This document shows positions 1 to 12,414 of a stretch of 64,000 nt of DNA, in pieces. The notes under the pieces are model-generated. The model saw only the letters and a program-made list of their open reading frames with translations. It did no database searches and had not been told where the DNA came from. Positions within the stretch are counted from its first letter, which is position 1. Each line of letters begins with the position of its first letter. The stretch lies in assembly GCA_034401795.1 (NCBI GenBank), contig CM067366.1, forward strand, positions 76,222,207 to 76,286,206. The letters are read 5' to 3'. Source of the DNA: Chaetoderma sp. LZ-2023a. Its lineage: Eukaryota > Mollusca > Caudofoveata > Chaetodermatida > Chaetodermatidae. Position numbers and translations under genes: made by a program.

Positions 1-159
1 TGTTATTTCGCTCCACGAAGCCAGTGGTACACAACCGTGTGAAGACAAAAGCCGGGGCCAACATACTCTTACTCAACATTGGCATATATTTGCTCAAAAC
101 ATACGATAAGAAAGATATTAACATTATGTTTCCAAAGATGAAGCACACGGGATGTGTTC

Positions 160-162
<3 letters not shown>

Positions 163-205
<43 letters not shown>
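163..205. repeat. (TAA)n microsatellite
   Basis: About 14 units of AAT. Copy B has only a short remnant at the matching position (about 20090), so the array expanded after the duplication or shrank in B. Confidence 0.95.
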
Positions 206-206
<1 letters not shown>

Positions 207-679
207 TTTGGAAATGTATGTAATCAGCAAACATCTATGATGTTCGTAGAACGGTGTAAGGATTCTGAAAATGTCGGACATACACCACTGTTTGAAAGCA
301 TAGCCACGTATCATGAATGGTCGTCATCTCATGTCAGAAAAGCAAGTGACCGGAGCAGATTGCCGGTACGCCATTTCCATGCATAATTGTATGACCATAT
401 CTGAACAATTTCGGCAGCCGTGTTGCAATTCTAACGCTATTGCCATCTTAGCGATCCATGCAGCAAGACGCTTAGGCGGAGCTGATAATTTTCCCTTCCG
501 TACATGCGTTCTATAATCAACAAAGGAGTATGGCGAATGTGGTTCAAGGCGATGATGCGCTCTTTTTGAAATGGAATATGAGCCAAAGAAGCTTACACGC
601 AATCCCGAAGGTCTCAGTAGCCAGGGCTACTTTATGATTTATTTATTAACATTTTGAACCATGTTTTCGGATAATCTGA

Positions 680-792
680 ATTTCAAAATAACTATCCAGT
701 TAAGCCGTTGAATATTCTGAAAACTAATTTGACAGGCACGGGCTGATGTCATCGATAGCAGTAGCAAAATTAGTTTAAAAATCTTCACAAGA
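680..792. repeat. Diverged palindromic core related to F1
   Basis: GAATATTCTG..AACTAATTTGACAGG is followed by an imperfect mirror ending AAAATTAGTTTAAAAAT. Same kind of hairpin as the F1 core but with a different centre. Paralogous to 20600-20700. Confidence 0.5.
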
Positions 793-1798
793 AGATTTAA
801 TAAATTGTATATAAGTTTTCGAATTTGGCATATTGGATTCAAATGGTTACAACAGAATATCCCATGGCACTTCATTCATTGAAAATTGATTACATAGCAG
901 GGGCACACGTCCGTGTGAATAGAAATGGAATATATTCCGGCCACAATATCGTATCTATTGTATGTGTTATTCGCGTGCAGTTTCCTTCATTCATCGCAGA
1001 GACCAGGGGTTCGGATTGACATGGAAATTGTACGCCACCTGGACACTGGAGATACTAATGTTAATCCTAGACTGACGCATTTCAGCATGGAGTTGCAGAT
1101 TCTAAACGTACTAACCAATATACAGCAGCCAGCCAAATTAATTCAGGCACATGGAGTTACATATTGCTGTAATAGACACCGCGTGGACTATCAGAACGTG
1201 GCCGCATACATCAAATTGTCGTTATTAAAAACTCACTGGCATTGTTATATACACATTTATCATATAAACACAGCTTTCATCAGGTGTAACATTTCTCGAT
1301 ATGGACATACTTGTAATAGTCAACGAAAGAGTTTCATTGGTTAGATATCGAGTAAGAACTATTTTCTTTAGTTATATAATGAGTAAGAATTATCTTCATT
1401 GATTACATAACGCATACTCATCCCACACGCTCCACGACTCCACTACTGTTTCCTAGCGACGACGACGGCGAATATGTAAACATGACGGGATACGTTATGT
1501 TGCTGATTTAAGTTTTGCAACATATGCACTAACTAGTTAGCAATACGTCTGTAAATTTGCATGGCAGAAGCGGAAATTTTAATTTAAATTTTGGATTAAG
1601 AGTAATTTCAAGTCCAAAATAACGATGTGTTGTTTGTCATTATTTTTGTGCCGCATTGTACGGAACGCTTACCAAGACACGCATCACAGCGAAGCGACGA
1701 AAACGAACGGATCCAAATGGTGCGTTTAAACAGGGGACGTGTGGGGTGGAGGGGTTAGGGCGGTACAGGGATCCACATTATTGTAAACGTTGTCAAAA

Positions 1799-1955
1799 TA
1801 TCAGTTTATATGATAAATAGAATCTCAAATGATGCCCGATTTCGCTAAAGCTCGTGCATGTGATAATTTTCGTCTCGGTTGATAATATTGATCTGAAATG
1901 GCACCGAGTTTGAAATTATATTTATCATATAAGTTGATATTTGGATCATTTTGAA
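1799..1955. repeat. Inverted repeat, partly deleted
   Basis: Counterpart of the longer inverted repeat at 21603-21790. The outer arms (TTTATATGATAAATAGAAT and its mirror ATTATATTTATCATATAA) and the GATAATATTGATCTGAAATG part remain, but much of the left inner arm is missing. Confidence 0.6.
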
Positions 1956-2119
1956 TACTCTATCAATGTATTTATTAAGAACAGATTTCCTTAGCGCAAA
2001 AACACATACTTAAGACCAGATCTATTACATTTATGTGATCTATAACTTGATTTGTCGAAATGTGCTTTTCTCTTTAACTGGCAGCCATTTGGATTGAAAT
2101 GAATCCAGAAAACGGCTAT

Positions 2120-2265
2120 TCAGCATATATTTGAAAGAGCCCTTTCTCGCCATACCCCTCCCTGTTCTATCTCCTTTCTATCTAAGCTCCGCTCACGTTC
2201 GCTGCGCGTTTGGATCGATTTTAACACTTCGAACTCTGAATTTCCAGAATCTCAATTGCAATATA
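2120..2265 (+). mobile_element. Old F1-like left half
   Basis: Reads like the C/T-rich half of F1 (CATACCCCTCCCTG, CTAAGCTCCGCTCACG, GGATCGATTTT, AATTTCCAGAATCTCAATT), but the palindrome that should follow is replaced by diverged sequence. Paralogous to 21985-22120. Confidence 0.5.
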
Positions 2266-2563
2266 CGTATAACTAGCAGCTGTTTAATAAGTCAACACGA
2301 ATTTGATTTGGAGATGGGGTATGGCAGCACCAGTTCACAGTTAATTTACTCTCAATATATTTAAGAGAATGTGTATTAAATTATAAATTCACAAACTATT
2401 TCCCGTATATTTCAGTGTGTTCCAGTCGGATGTTTGTGGTGTTCCTGTTGGACCTACGCCAGCTAATTGAGATGTCAGTTACAATGTGACGCATCTTGAA
2501 AATGACGTTAGATATATGAAGGACATATTGGACTCCTCCGTCGTGTCATGTCTGGCATGTCTC

Positions 2564-3212
2564 AATGAATCTTTCCAGCTTTAGCTATGTCCCCCACCCC
2601 ATCCCTAGTTAAGCTACACCCACGCTTCGACAGATATGAGGTCAATTTCCAGACAACTATACAGGTAAGCGGTTGAGCAGTTTGAAACTAATTTCACTGG
2701 GTGCTGTTGCTACCTATGACAGAAACAGCGCCCAAGCAAATTGGTTTCACAATATTCTTATTCATAGCAGAATTGTTCAAAATAAAATTGTTAAAATTGT
2801 ATACTCGTAGAAGCTTAAAGTATGTGCCTAGATGTAATGAAACGAAATACGGTTTACCATATGATGATTTCATTACGTATAAATTAATCTAATGTTTTAA
2901 GTTGTCAAATAGAATTAGAGGCACGAGCCCCTGATTTAAATTCACAACTAAACCTACGAGATGTATTTATATGGAATGAAATCATCATATATCAAGATTA
3001 ATTTCGTTTCTTTACAATGGGCTACACAATTTAAGCCTCTAAAAGTAATTAATTTCAACAATCTTATTTTCAAGCATTTTGGTGTGAATATGCACCATTA
3101 AATACTACATACATCGAGTCTTTCATGCTGTCATTGATTATGCCCTCACCCTACACGTCACCTAGTTGATTATGACGTTTTATGGTGGATGAATAAACTG
3201 GAAAGGCCCATT
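2564..3212 (+). mobile_element. F1 fold-back element, interrupted by F2
   Basis: Starts AATGAATCTTTCCAGCTTTAG and ends CTGGAAAGGCCCATT. In between: the C/T-rich half, ACTATACAGGTAAGC, a palindrome centred near 2715, then after the F2 insertion AATACTACATACATCG and the TGATTATGACG half. Both F1 ends are recognisable, so this is a full element split by a later insertion. Confidence 0.75.
2758..3097. mobile_element. F2 TTAA element nested in F1
   Basis: The right end, GGTGTGAATATGCACC followed by ATTAAAT, is clear. The left end has decayed (TTCATAGCAGAATTG). It lies at the TTAA inside the F1 motif GTTTATTAAATAG. Internal halves are roughly inverted (GATGATTTCATTACGTA versus GAATGAAATCATCATAT). 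The element carries no protein. TTAA target plus an AGG-type end resembles T2/Kolobok-type MITEs; that assignment is inference. Confidence 0.75.
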
Positions 3213-3611
3213 GTTCACATTCCAGGAAAAGGTGCAATCTGTGAGTGATAAAATGTTCAAGCAAGAACCTGCCATCTGACGCGCTCTGAAAGTCTAACAT
3301 CTAACTTGTATCTTTGCTAAAAATCGAATTCCAAAAGCTATTTACGGTTACTAATATAATTAAAACGTGGCAGATTAATTAAAATGTGTCTGACTTTAAC
3401 TTCAATAAATTGACTGAGGACTAGGTGTGTGGTGGAAGTATTCTCGGGCTGAGGACTGCCAGAGCAGTTATTATAAATCTGAGTCATGTATACTCCTGTA
3501 AAGCGTGAAGACAATTATACCAGGGAGCTTTGTGACGTATACAAATATAGATCTAGCGGTAATCCAGAGCACGGCTCGACAAGCGAATGCACTTAGGCGA
3601 ACGCAATAGAG

Positions 3612-3953
3612 CAATGCACTTTTAGCTATGCCCAGGCCATCTCTAACTAAGTTCCATCCATCATGTGCCCTTGTTGGAATCAATGGATCCAAGCACTCGT
3701 TGAATCTCAATTTCCAGAAAATTAGACAGATAACCTGTTGAATATTTTAAAATTAATTGTACTCGGTGTTGTTGCTGCCTACATCAGTAAGTTTATTAGA
3801 TAGCAAGACATACAATTCGTACACAATGACGGGTTACAAAGCGTTGAAGAGGGACTAAATCATGCCATTCATGACGCAATTCGTTATGATGTCAGCCTAC
3901 GTATGCTGTCATACGATTGACTGCGAAACTGGATTCCTCCATTAGGCCTGGTA
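3612..3953 (+). mobile_element. F1 fold-back element
   Basis: TTTTAGCTATGCCCAGGCC, GTTGGAATCAATGGATCC, AATTTCCAGAAAATTAGACAG, a weak palindrome around 3745-3790 and a right end AACTGGATTCCTCCATT. This is the second type of F1 terminus (GGAATCC instead of CCTTTCC). In copy B the element is cut off at its AATTTC. Confidence 0.7.
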
Positions 3954-4224
3954 CGATTCAAATAATAACTGTAACTTGAACGCATGGACTGTGATGGCTG
4001 TAACTAGAGCTGCGCGATATACCGATTCCACACCGTAAACCGGTTCGGTATGGTGACGGTTTGCAAACCGCCGTAATCATGTTCAAAACGAAAAACCTAG
4101 TTTAATAAGATTTTTGGTATAACCAATACTGATCAATTTTTTTTTTACTTATAAATATTGCTGCTAAGTCGGCCTCTGCATTCGTCTTGAGAACTGTCAT
4201 TTTGCTAGCCTAAGCTAGTCTATT

Positions 4225-4312
4225 TTGAAAAAGCTGTCACTGAAATGACTGGCTAGATAATGAAACCAGACATTCCAGCTGTAAATCTTCAAAATAACCT
4301 TCCTTAGTCATT
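4225..4312. mobile_element. F4-type palindromic core
   Basis: GAAAAAGCTGTCACTGAAATGACTG, then a mirror CAGACATTCCAGCTGTAAATC. Matches the F4 core (ACCACTGGAATGACTGGCTCG and its mirror). Confidence 0.5.
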
Positions 4313-4574
4313 TTCCATGAGATAATTATAATTTTATTGACCACATTTTTCCTTTAAACGGTTAAAACTCAGACCCATTTGAACATACAAAAGTCCACAT
4401 TTCCGTTATGTTCTATTCCCACCTAAATTGCTTATGATGAATGGCACTCTGTCTCTAAACGTTCCATTCATTACCAGGATGGCTAACCAATGTAAACGAT
4501 ACGACTAGATGATGTTAAAATAAGACAAATTGATTGAAAGTTGTTACTGTCTGTACCATCAACAGTTTTCAACA

Positions 4575-4745
4575 AGCATTCCAAAATAATAGCGCATTAA
4601 TCCTTTAATGACTAAGTTTGATTTTAAAAAAAATTGCTTATTGAATGCCCATTTGCAGGCCAAAAGAAGACTATTTTGGAAAATCTACCACTGGAATGAC
4701 TGACTCTGTTATCGAGCCAGTCATTCCCGAGAAAACTCGTGCATT
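4575..4745 (+). mobile_element. F4-type element, left arm and core
   Basis: TTAATCCTTTAATGACTAA, then TTATTGAATGCCCATTTGCAGG, AAGACTATTTTGGAAAATC and ACCACTGGAATGACTGACTC with a partial mirror GAGCCAGTCATTCC. The right arm is missing. Confidence 0.6.
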
Positions 4746-5040
4746 TGAATCAATCGATTGTAAATGGAAAACATAGGCCTATTAACGAGTATTTGGGCCA
4801 CGATTTCCCGACAACACACATATATACTTGCTACCTGCTTATCGAACAAAATGTTACGTAAGCCTACAATAATTGTATCCCCTCATCATTGGCGCCACCC
4901 GCCCCATAAAACCGATATACGGTTCAAACCGGTTTGAAAATTGACATCGTCACCGGTTTGACATTATGTCATACGGCGCAGCTGTATCTTCATTGTTTGA
5001 TTTTGACATCGACGTGTCTCCCCACACCCATCCACCCACC

Positions 5041-5048
5041 TCTCTCTC

Positions 5049-5091
<43 letters not shown>
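5041..5091. repeat. (TC)n microsatellite
   Basis: About 25 CT units with one interruption, in an anonymous stretch of copy A. Confidence 0.95.
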
Positions 5092-5094
<3 letters not shown>

Positions 5095-5459
5095 CGTATC
5101 TTCTTAGCAGCCATTTTATACCACCTCTATCCTAGTCGGATACATAATCGTTCTCTATCCTGCTTCTCCTACACCTTACTTTGTCGCAAATTGGTGGATA
5201 TTGTAGACCAAAGACGGGATAAATGATACACATTCGGTCGACTATTTTGACAGAGCAGACAATTAAGCCAACGTCGATACATTTATTCGCGATCATGTAT
5301 CAGTGTGCTCGCTACCCGGTGCATGGGTCGGTAGTCTAACACTTGCAGATCCACATCTTGTGCATCGGTCGATTCAGACACCGATCTATTTGCGGCACCG
5401 TTTTCTTAATGACCACAGTTTACCATTGGCCAATCAACTGCTGGCACGAAAGGTGGTTC

Positions 5460-5491
5460 GGGGAGGGGGTGCGGGTGGGGGGGGGGGGGGG
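5460..5491. repeat. G-rich run
   Basis: GGGGAGGGGGTGCGGGTGG followed by an uninterrupted G run. Likely a G-quadruplex or slippage-prone tract; it has no other apparent role. Confidence 0.9.
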
Positions 5492-5524
5492 GCTGGGGCG
5501 TCGTACTAGTACTAGAAACTGTCT

Positions 5525-5928
5525 CAATGAACCTTTCCAGTTTTAGCTATGGCCTGCCCATCTCTCCCTGAGCTCCACCACCACCTCGCTTGTGGCGTGA
5601 TCGATCGAACCCTGATCTCCCTTACTATTAATTTCCAGAACACTATATAGGTAAGCTGTTGGATATTTTGAAACTAATTTGACTAGGTGATGTCGCTGCC
5701 TATGGCAGCTACAGCGCCCACTGAAATTAGTTTCAAAATAGTCGACCGAATGTTTATCAGATAGTAAAGACAATTCGTGTAACGTGTCGGACTATTACGA
5801 GTTAAAGTCGGACTATGTCGAGTCATTCATGTCGGCATGACGTCTGACACGTCACCTAGTTGATTATGATGTTATATGACGATGTATGACGGATGGATGA
5901 ACGTGGAAAGGAAGATTCTTCCATTAGG
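5525..5928 (+). mobile_element. F1 fold-back element, near full length
   Basis: Starts CAATGAACCTTTCCAGTTTTAG. Contains the ATCGATCGA motif, AATTTCCAGAACACTATATAG, then a palindrome (ATTTTGAAACTAATTTGACT and its mirror AAATTAGTTTCAAAATA) centred near 5705. The second half has GTCATTCATGTCGG and TGATTATGATG. The end GGAAAGGAAGATTCTTCCATT mixes both F1 terminus types. Confidence 0.8.
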
Positions 5929-6499
5929 TGAGGCAGTTTGCATGTTTCATCTGTGTGAATGCGCTTACATATGCCCCAGCCTTCGCCTAATGAAGTTTAA
6001 TTATAGAACAAGTAACAATCTTTGTTTGCGATTAGTTCACCCGACGATTCACGGCCGCTCTCCTATCGTCCACTTTCGTATTACTCTGCATCCGCAGATT
6101 AAAAGGTAAATTAACAAAGGAGCTTCGTCGTAACGTTCTAGACTTCAGATTCATACAAACCTTCCATTTTAAGCTTTAAGCCTTACTAGTCTCTGGAAAC
6201 CTAGTGTGGATATTTAAAACATCCATGAATTCATCCCTATTATAGACTTCGGAACTACGTTCTGTCAATTTTCTAGACAGTTTTAATTTCGGTGGCTTCG
6301 CTTCGTTCTACCATCTAGACTTTATTCTTGCTACGACAGCGTCTGCTTGATAATAAAATAAAGAGAATAACAATTCGCTTGCTTCGTCAGAGAGATGATG
6401 AATGGACGACATGTGTTGAATTGTTGAGCCTCGACTCCTCACTCCAGCACTCAAGGCAGAATATCAGTTTCAGGACGAGTGTTTCGCTGACCGCTTTTT

Positions 6500-7165
6500 A
6501 AATGGAACGCTCATGTGTTTGCTATACCCCGCCCATCTCTAGCTACGCTCCACCCGCGCTTCGCCCGTTTTGGGATCGATCGATCCATGAACTCCCTGAC
6601 TATCAATTTCCAGAAAACTATACAGGTAAACCAGTTGAAAACTAATTCGACTGGGCGCAGCTGCTGCCTATGGCAGCAACACCGTCCAGTCCAATTTGTT
6701 TCAAAATATTCAACAGCATGTTCTTCTTCTTCTTCTTCTTCTTCTTCTTCTTTTCGTTCGCTGATCATACCGCCAGTCCTGTAAGTGACTATCGACATGA
6801 TCATAAGCGTTAAGCGCGTGGATCCATGGTTTATTAGAGTGCGCCGTGCGGCCTGGAAGCTCCGTCTTCAGCACTCGAGTATTCTGTCAGGGTTACCCCA
6901 CCCTTACCTCCTTTAGTCGCCTCTTACGACACGCAGAGGATACGGAATGTGTATTCTAAGCCCCACCTACAGGGCAAGAGCATGTTTATTAAATAGTAAA
7001 TGAATACAATTCGTAAAATACCGCTTAATTCGTCACCAATTATACGTTCTTGACGAACTTATCTACAGCATTCATGATGCTATTGATTATTACCTCATCC
7101 TATACGTCGAGTAGTTGATTATGGCGTGTAGGATGACGTCATATAATGGATGGATAAATTGAAAA
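6500..7165 (+). mobile_element. F1 fold-back element carrying a SINE
   Basis: Left half from AATGGAACGCTC through GGGATCGATCGATCC and ACTATACAGGTAAAC. Palindrome centred near 6675. SINE insertion 6723-6978, then GTTTATTAAATAGTAAATG and the GATTATGGCG half, ending GATAAATTGAAAAAATT. The paralogue at 24146-24545 has the same F1 without the SINE. Confidence 0.8.
6723..6978 (-). mobile_element. SINE-like retroposon
   Basis: Flanked by the direct repeat AGCATGTT (6715-6722 and 6979-6986). Read on the minus strand it begins TTGCCCTGTAGGTGGGGC, passes TCGTAAGAGGCGACTAAAG and ends in a (GAA)n tail, seen as CTT repeats at 6721-6753. Nearly the same sequence, with its own target duplication, is at 47628-47861. 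The copy B allele of this site is empty. No clear pol III A/B boxes were found. The GAGGCGACTAAAGG core resembles invertebrate SINE cores I remember; that is not verified here. Confidence 0.85.
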
Positions 7166-7327
7166 AATTCTTGTACAACAGAATGCAGCAACTTCTTACT
7201 TCCTGACAGAACACAGACGTACATGACCGTAAGAAGGAAGCTTTATTTATAAATATACTACAATTCAGCCTGCGGAGGTAAGTGCCCTGATAAAAAGCGA
7301 TTACTACAACACATTCAGGGGTTGGTC

Positions 7328-7698
7328 CAGCCAATTGACCGTACTAATTTTAGATCCCCCTCCACCACACCCCCATTTCTAGCTAAGCAGAACCCACACC
7401 TCGCTCGTGTTGGGATCGCTTGATCTCTGAACTCTCTGACTATCAATTTCGAGAAAACTATGCAGGTAAGCTATTGAATATTTTGGAACTAATTTATCTA
7501 CGTGCTGTTGCTGTCTATGGAATCTTTATTAAATAGTAGAGACATCCAATTCGTACAACATGTCGGACTATTCAGAGCTAAAGACGGGGCAAATATAATA
7601 ATTTAGGACGTAATGATTATGACTTCATCATATACGTCACCTAGCTGATTATGACGTCATGTGCGGTCAGATGATATATGGATACTCTGGAAAGGTGA
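7328..7698 (+). mobile_element. F1 fold-back element, diverged
   Basis: CCAATTGACCGTAC start, TTTCTAGCTAAGC, GTGTTGGGATCGC, ACTATGCAGGTAAGC. The palindrome has lost its right arm (jump from TGCTGTCTATGG to AATCTTTATTAAATAG). TGATTATGACGTCATG follows and the end is CTCTGGAAAGGTGAA. Copy B (24712-24915) lacks the second half. Confidence 0.7.
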
Positions 7699-8389
7699 AT
7701 AAGATTCTGTCCTGGTCACGCATGAGTGGAGATATTCAATGCAGTATATAGAAGTGATTTTGTTCTGTAAGCTATTTGACACAATCTAATATCACAGGAC
7801 AGGTACGTGTACAATTATTTTACTCGGTTCGACCACAGTGCGGGGAAATGCACAGCCACATCTCACAAGTCATATGTTGAATGATTTATGTTCTATTATA
7901 GTAGACACAATGTAGATTTCACAGTCGGATAGAGCACGTGTATATTCAGCAGAGTATTTATAAGTTGATACATGTTGGTATTTTAGTATGAATGCATATT
8001 TTACAAAATATATATTTTCGCATTTTTTATAGAAAGTCTGTCTATGCCACCGAACTGGTTTTTGTTGTTGCATCATAACAGCTAGCTTGACATGTATCTA
8101 AGGATACTCTGATAAAGGATAGGTTTGAATCATTAAGACACGTACTAGTCTGTTCTTATGTGGCTAGTGTTGCCCCCCTAGACGTCACGTCTCCCCTTTT
8201 ATGTCTACATCATCATGGTATTGAAAATGATTATTTTATTTTATATGCTGATTATTGACAGACACAATTCGAGATGAAATGGTAATAATAATGTGTAATA
8301 CAGCCGACAAATATCCATACGAATTGTTTAATCCAAACAAACATCAGCCTTTGTGATAGCTAAGATTATAGTAATATAACCGTCTGTGG

Positions 8390-8560
8390 CTTGTTATTGA
8401 TTCACGAATCGCTGTTCCACGGCATGAAAGATCCATGTGAGACAGATAAACATTCCTGGCATACTTTATTTCATATCATAACACAATTATATTAGGAATT
8501 AATCATCTTGTATCGTACTAACGCTTCGCTGAAGTTTTATGGAGACAAGAATAATATTTG
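8390..8560. other. Three-copy conserved block (1)
   Basis: GTTATTGATTCACGAATC through CACAATTATATTAGGAATTA and GCTTCGCTGAAGTTTTATGG. It recurs at 25915-26080, almost unchanged, and at 18880-19050, more diverged but collinear. No reading frame is preserved across the three. Function unknown; it may be part of an unrecognised element. Confidence 0.6.
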
Positions 8561-8684
8561 TTGGCAATGGACTAGTGCAAGTGTAAAATGGCTGGCGATA
8601 TGTTGGCGAGGTGAGCGCTCTCAGTCTGGCGCAATATTATATATTTGAATGTGTTTGACAGTGTACATGGTAATGGACATTTCC

Positions 8685-8990
8685 AGGTTATACAGCAATC
8701 ATATGACGTAATAATCAACTACGTAACGTGTAGGATGACATCCTAATCAATGATGACATGAATGACGTAAATAGGTTTGTCGCATACGCTTAATTGATGG
8801 CAGACAAATTGTATGGCTTAACTATTTAGTAAACATGTTGTTGAATATTTTGAATCTAATTTGGCTGGGCATGGTGGCTGGCATAGCCAAAGTAGTTTCA
8901 AAATATTCAACAGCTTACCTGTATAGTTTTCTGTAAAAATATACTCAGAGAGTTCAGGTACCGATCGGTCCCAGCATGGGCACACGTCTT
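8685..8990 (-). mobile_element. F1 fold-back element
   Basis: TGGACATTTCCAGGTTATAC end, TATGACGTAATAATCAACTACG, a palindrome centred near 8875, then CAACAGCTTACCTGTATAG and ACCGATCGGTCCCAGCATG. The distal C/T-rich half breaks off around 8990. Confidence 0.75.
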
Positions 8991-9269
8991 TCTTTAACGA
9001 ACAATGTCATATGAACCATAACTATTCAAGTAGAGCAGGTTTATGCCCGACGTACACCTTAAGACCCAACTACTTTCCGACTGGTTGTTTTGAGTTGTAG
9101 TGAGTTGTTCATAGTTGTCAGGAGGTGTACGATATGATCTCGTAAATTCGGAGTTTGCAGGATTGCGCGTGCTTTACCCACGAGTGTTAAACACAGAAAC
9201 GAATTTCGCTCAAGGTGTTTAGAAAGTATTTAACTAGGGATGTTCATCATCTATAGACATATATTCGTC

Positions 9270-10300
9270 GGTGTCATACCAAAAGCTCTTTCCTTATCTT
9301 TGGTAGTTTCGAGTAAAATAGAAAAATAACATCTAGTTAAATTTTTTTTCAAGTTAGCAAGTGTAGACTAAATATCTAGCAAACAAATTAGATTCCCCAT
9401 TGAATGCAATTGGTTGGTAATGGTAGTGTTGGTTTCCATGACAACTGACAGAGATATGAGGTTTCTGTTCTTACTATCTGTGACAAGCCCAGTGATGCTA
9501 GGTATTACATCTTGCTAGCATGGATTTTGAATGATAAGACACACCCATTTAAAGGCCTATTAATACCTAGTTGTGCAATGTTCATGGAATATGGCTAATA
9601 TAGAACAATATCGAAAGCAAATATTAAAGTTGTAGAATCTAAGATGTGCTGAGAACAGGTCAACATTTCTGGCAATAATGTAACTCTTTTTGTGCATACC
9701 AAATATGGAGTATTTTGGTGCATTGGTTTTGGAGAAAGGTTTTTAAAAGGAGAGAATGAAAGAATGATAACAGGCATTTTTTGTGAATCAACAAAATTAT
9801 AGCAAGCTTGATAGCGATCCACCCTAAATATATCCATATCGAATTGGTCAACTTGTGCAGCTCGATTAGGGAGAGCGGACGAGGCAAATAACAGCAAAGC
9901 AAATAAGTATATTACATTATATTTAATAGAAGCAGCAACACCTTACAGTGCATTGTCGGTTACAATACTGTTCATAAAATTTATCTCAGTTTTGTTATTT
10001 TTTGCATACATATTTAAACATCCTAACATAATATTGCATTAATAAAGTAACTTCAAAACAAACCGCAACAAACAATAATGACTTTAAATGCCCCAACACA
10101 CTATCAGAGTTAGTTCTTTCAGACTACCAAGTATTTGAACAAAATTATACAAGATAATGTTAGCATGCACAATTATGTTTCCAGAGTTCCGCCAGTTCTT
10201 ATGTTCATTTTTCCGTTCAGAAACCTAATGATCAAACGTCTAAAATACAAAACATTTCCAAACATGATTAAATACCAAGCTAAGAATGCAGGGAAAAGGC
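9270..10300. other. No recognised feature
   Basis: A+T-rich unique sequence right of duplicated copy A. A minus-strand frame of 100 codons (9595-9897) has no motif I recognise and an overlapping frame of similar length, so I do not call it a gene. Confidence 0.5.
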
Positions 10301-10311
10301 ATCGGTGGCGA

Positions 10312-11541
<1,230 letters not shown>

Positions 11542-11938
11542 TGCACTTCCCAGAATGGCAGCATGTGATTTTTATGTGATCAACTTGTGTCTGGTGGTCA
11601 CATGTATACCATGTTTACCTACCAGTACCCAGATTCTGGCCATCCACTCATTAATCTCAAGAGTCGCCAGGTACATGTTCTTACATACTTGCCACGTGAC
11701 ATGTGACAGTATCATCGCATGCATGCACGCATGCACTCATACAAGCGCACGCAAACACTATTTATTCACATTGTCTATAATTATATTAATGCAAAAAATA
11801 CTGTAATGTATGGTGTTAGAGTGTGTTGTTAAACGGTATTCATTGATATTCCTAGTTATTATAAAATACCATAGCGATCCTACAGCATGGGGAAGAATGT
11901 GTATAGGCCCATTATGAGACCATTCAATTTATATTTAA

Positions 11939-12010
11939 AGGTGCATATTCACACCAACAGGCTTGGAAATAAAATTATTAAAATTGTATACTTTTAGATG
12001 TTTATTTTAT
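11939..12010 (+). mobile_element. F2 left end fragment
   Basis: ATTTAAAGGTGCATATTCAC at a TTAA (11935-11938), followed by AATAAAATTATTAAAATTG and TATACTTTTAGA. The rest of the element is not recognisable. Confidence 0.7.
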
Positions 12011-12368
12011 GTGTTTCCATACCTCGGCGGATACAATATATCTACATTCCGTCATGAGATGTTGTCTGGACTGGCGTATTAACGTATGGCGACTGGCAGA
12101 TTGTATATATAGTTATTTATATTATGGTGATTCCATAATACTATACCCATCTCAATGACTTTGGTATGAATCAACACCAAAATTGAATTGGGAATTTTAA
12201 ATACTGAACATAATTTAAATCAGTTCAGATCTGGCGAAGATATGACAAAATTAAAACGGACTATTTAGAGCTCCAACTAGAGGGCCGACATCGCCAGAGC
12301 GCGTGCATGATCGGGTGAAGGCCATGCACTATTTGGCTAGCTACCATGCCTCGCACACAATACGCGCT

Positions 12369-12414
12369 CTGATTGGCTGAACCCGCCGGCGCTGCATCTT
12401 CATCGAGTATAAAA
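12369..12414 (+). promoter_or_regulatory. Candidate CCAAT/TATA promoter
   Basis: An inverted CCAAT box (GATTGGCTG, about 12370-12378) sits about 30 bases upstream of TATAAAAGG (about 12408). The surroundings are richer in C+G than the neighbourhood (GAACCCGCCGGCGCTGC). About 35 bases below TATA an ATG opens a short frame (MEAVSIRLGAIPYLPAA) that stops, then reads open for about 70 more codons. It could be a host promoter, a retroelement LTR or a remnant. Weakly supported. Confidence 0.35.

Larger units (their letters stand above)
4009..4988. mobile_element. Possible hAT-like non-autonomous element
   Basis: The left end AGAGCTGCGCGATATACCG and the right end (reverse complement ACAGCTGCGCCGTATGAC) are inverted matches. 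Just inside both are CGGTTT/AAACCG-rich stretches (4040-4075 and 4915-4965). The TIR style recalls hAT elements. I could not fix an 8-bp target duplication. It holds two F4-like palindromes, so it may be a composite. Confidence 0.35.
1..9270 (+). repeat. Duplicated segment, copy A
   Basis: Collinear with 19898-26535 in the same orientation. Matching stretches include the opening GCTCCACGA-GCCAG region, 825-1200 with 20725-21100, 2400-3710 with 22250-23525, 6480-7330 with 24130-24720, 7740-8700 with 24905-26220 and 9105-9265 with 26385-26530. Copy A holds an extra 2.8 kb (about 3716-6480) and a SINE (6723-6978). Both copies carry F1 and F2 elements at the same places, so those predate the duplication. 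The block runs off the left edge of the window. I see no conserved gene inside; reading frames shared with copy B accumulate amino-acid changes freely. Confidence 0.85.

Noticed and set aside
24..386. 120-codon frame with a counterpart at 20052-20387
   Set aside because: Both duplicated copies keep the frame for about 90 codons, but substitutions are freely amino-acid-changing, a TAA microsatellite adds an Ile run in one copy, and no known domain or splice context appears.
6511..6804. 97-codon Glu-rich minus-strand frame
   Set aside because: Spans an F1 copy and the SINE tail (GAA)n; an accident of element sequence.
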